Origin: Sphingopyxis sp.
Lineage (GTDB): Bacteria > Pseudomonadota > Alphaproteobacteria > Sphingomonadales > Sphingomonadaceae
Reading direction: 5' to 3'
Length of the DNA: 64,000 nt
Assembly: GCA_030148985.1 (NCBI GenBank)
Contig: JASBSJ010000033.1
Coordinates: forward strand, 1 to 64,000
Under the pieces are notes generated by a model that saw only the letters and a program-made list of their open reading frames with translations, did no database searches and had not been told where the DNA came from. Position 1 is the first letter of the stretch, and each line of letters begins with the position of its first letter. Positions 63,544 to 64,000 of this stretch are shown one piece after another. The position numbers and the translations under genes were made by a program.

Positions 63544-64000
63544 TCAGATGGTGATCACCAGCTTGCCGACCGCGCTGCGGTCGCCAAGCTTGGCGATCGC
63601 CTTGCCGCCGTCGGCAAGGCTGTAGCTGCCGGTGACGCGCGGGCGGATCTTGCCATGCTCCCACAGCTGGAACAGCCGCGCGATATTGGCGCGGTTGCGC
63701 GCCGGTTCGCGCGCGACGAACGCGCCCCAGAAAACGCCAGCGACGTCACAGCTCTTGAGCAAGGTCAGGTTGAGCGGCAGGCGCGGGATGCCCGCAGGGA
63801 AACCGACGACAAGATAGCGCCCCTCCCACGCGATCGAGCGCAGCGCCGGCTCGGCATAATCGCCGCCAACCGCGTCATAGATGAGGTTCGCGCCGCCGGG
63901 CCCGACGGCCTCCTTGAATCGGTTCGCCAATTCCTTCGACTGGTCCTTGTCGAACGGCTGGCGGCCATAGATCACGACCTCGTCGGCGCCCGCGTCGCGC
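63544..64000 (-). CDS. NADPH:quinone oxidoreductase family protein (cut by window edge)
   Basis: About 152 C-terminal residues are visible; the N-terminal part is outside the window. The segment A-N-L-I-Y-D-A-V-G-G-D-Y is followed by G-R-Y-L-V-V-G-F-A-A-G-type residues, and the end R-S-A-V-G-K-L-V-I-T-I is typical of medium-chain reductases of the zinc-free quinone oxidoreductase branch. It reduces quinones or enones with NADPH. Confidence 0.85.
   Translation of the reverse strand, partial: RDAGADEVVIYGRQPFDKDQSKELANRFKEAVGPGGANLIYDAVGGDYAEPALRSIAWEGRYLVVGFPAGIPRLPLNLTLLKSCDVAGVFWGAFVAREPARNRANIARLFQLWEHGKIRPRVTGSYSLADGGKAIAKLGDRSAVGKLVITI

Overview
The window is a high-GC, gene-dense chromosomal segment from an alphaproteobacterium, most likely a sphingomonad close to Sphingopyxis. 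This rests on the gene families (DUF2093, GPH-type transporter, paired acyl-CoA dehydrogenases, large TonB-dependent receptors, EgtB/EgtD, HIG1-type twin-TM protein), on a GTTC-N7-GTTC LexA-type box, and on several palindromic repeat families in the intergenic gaps. No rRNA, tRNA, CRISPR array, prophage or insertion sequence was seen. The genus is an inference from protein style, not a database result.

Layout. 0-6.2 kb: a lipid or acyl-CoA catabolic block with two SDRs, an MFS/GPH symporter and three acyl-CoA dehydrogenases. One dehydrogenase carries an in-frame amber codon. Two of the three dehydrogenase promoters share a 16-bp TTKACG-N4-CGTAAA operator-like motif. 6.3-12.7 kb: a lipoprotein, PEP carboxylase, a YbaY-type lipoprotein, an HNH nuclease, Glu-Q tRNA(Asp) synthetase, a HIG1-like protein and a PduO-type cobalamin adenosyltransferase. 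12.8-15.1 kb: a two-gene ergothioneine operon (egtB-egtD) with a LexA-like box upstream. 15.2-21 kb: 3-hydroxyacyl-CoA dehydrogenase, a MliC-type lysozyme-inhibitor lipoprotein, a beta/gamma-crystallin-like secreted protein, a NupC nucleoside transporter and an S9 peptidase. 21-25.2 kb: a compact six-gene run (queuosine-precursor transporter, argB, yggT, folD, lipoprotein, marC). 25.3-33.3 kb: an OmpA-type lipoprotein, a CNNM/CorC-like protein, a repeat-rich stretch around a small HTH gene, a membrane-anchored helix-hairpin-helix protein, purD/xseA with overlapping start codons, DUF2093 and an M23 peptidase.

33.5-42 kb is the most unusual part. A TonB-dependent receptor is followed by a TPR-sulfotransferase, a prolyl-hydroxylase-like 2OG-Fe(II) oxygenase, a small secreted protein, two aspartyl/asparaginyl beta-hydroxylase-like oxygenases and a second sulfotransferase. 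It looks like a hydroxylation and sulfation cassette tied to an outer-membrane receptor; no substrate can be assigned from sequence. 42-52 kb: clpB behind an RpoH-like promoter, then three exported hydrolases (M17, penicillin-acylase family, M16). 52-56.5 kb: a ligase-associated Lhr-type helicase and PdeM nuclease flanking an exported protein with two retropepsin-type active-site motifs. 56.6-59.4 kb: a second TonB-dependent receptor. 59.6-62.2 kb: sdhC-sdhD-sdhA, followed by a parDE toxin-antitoxin module rather than sdhB. The window ends in a DUF167 gene and a truncated quinone oxidoreductase gene.

The intergenic gaps hold at least five kinds of palindromic or REP-like repeat. These include two copies of a structured element between convergent genes with one covarying base pair, and a 175-bp nested palindrome with perfect 30-bp terminal inverted repeats.
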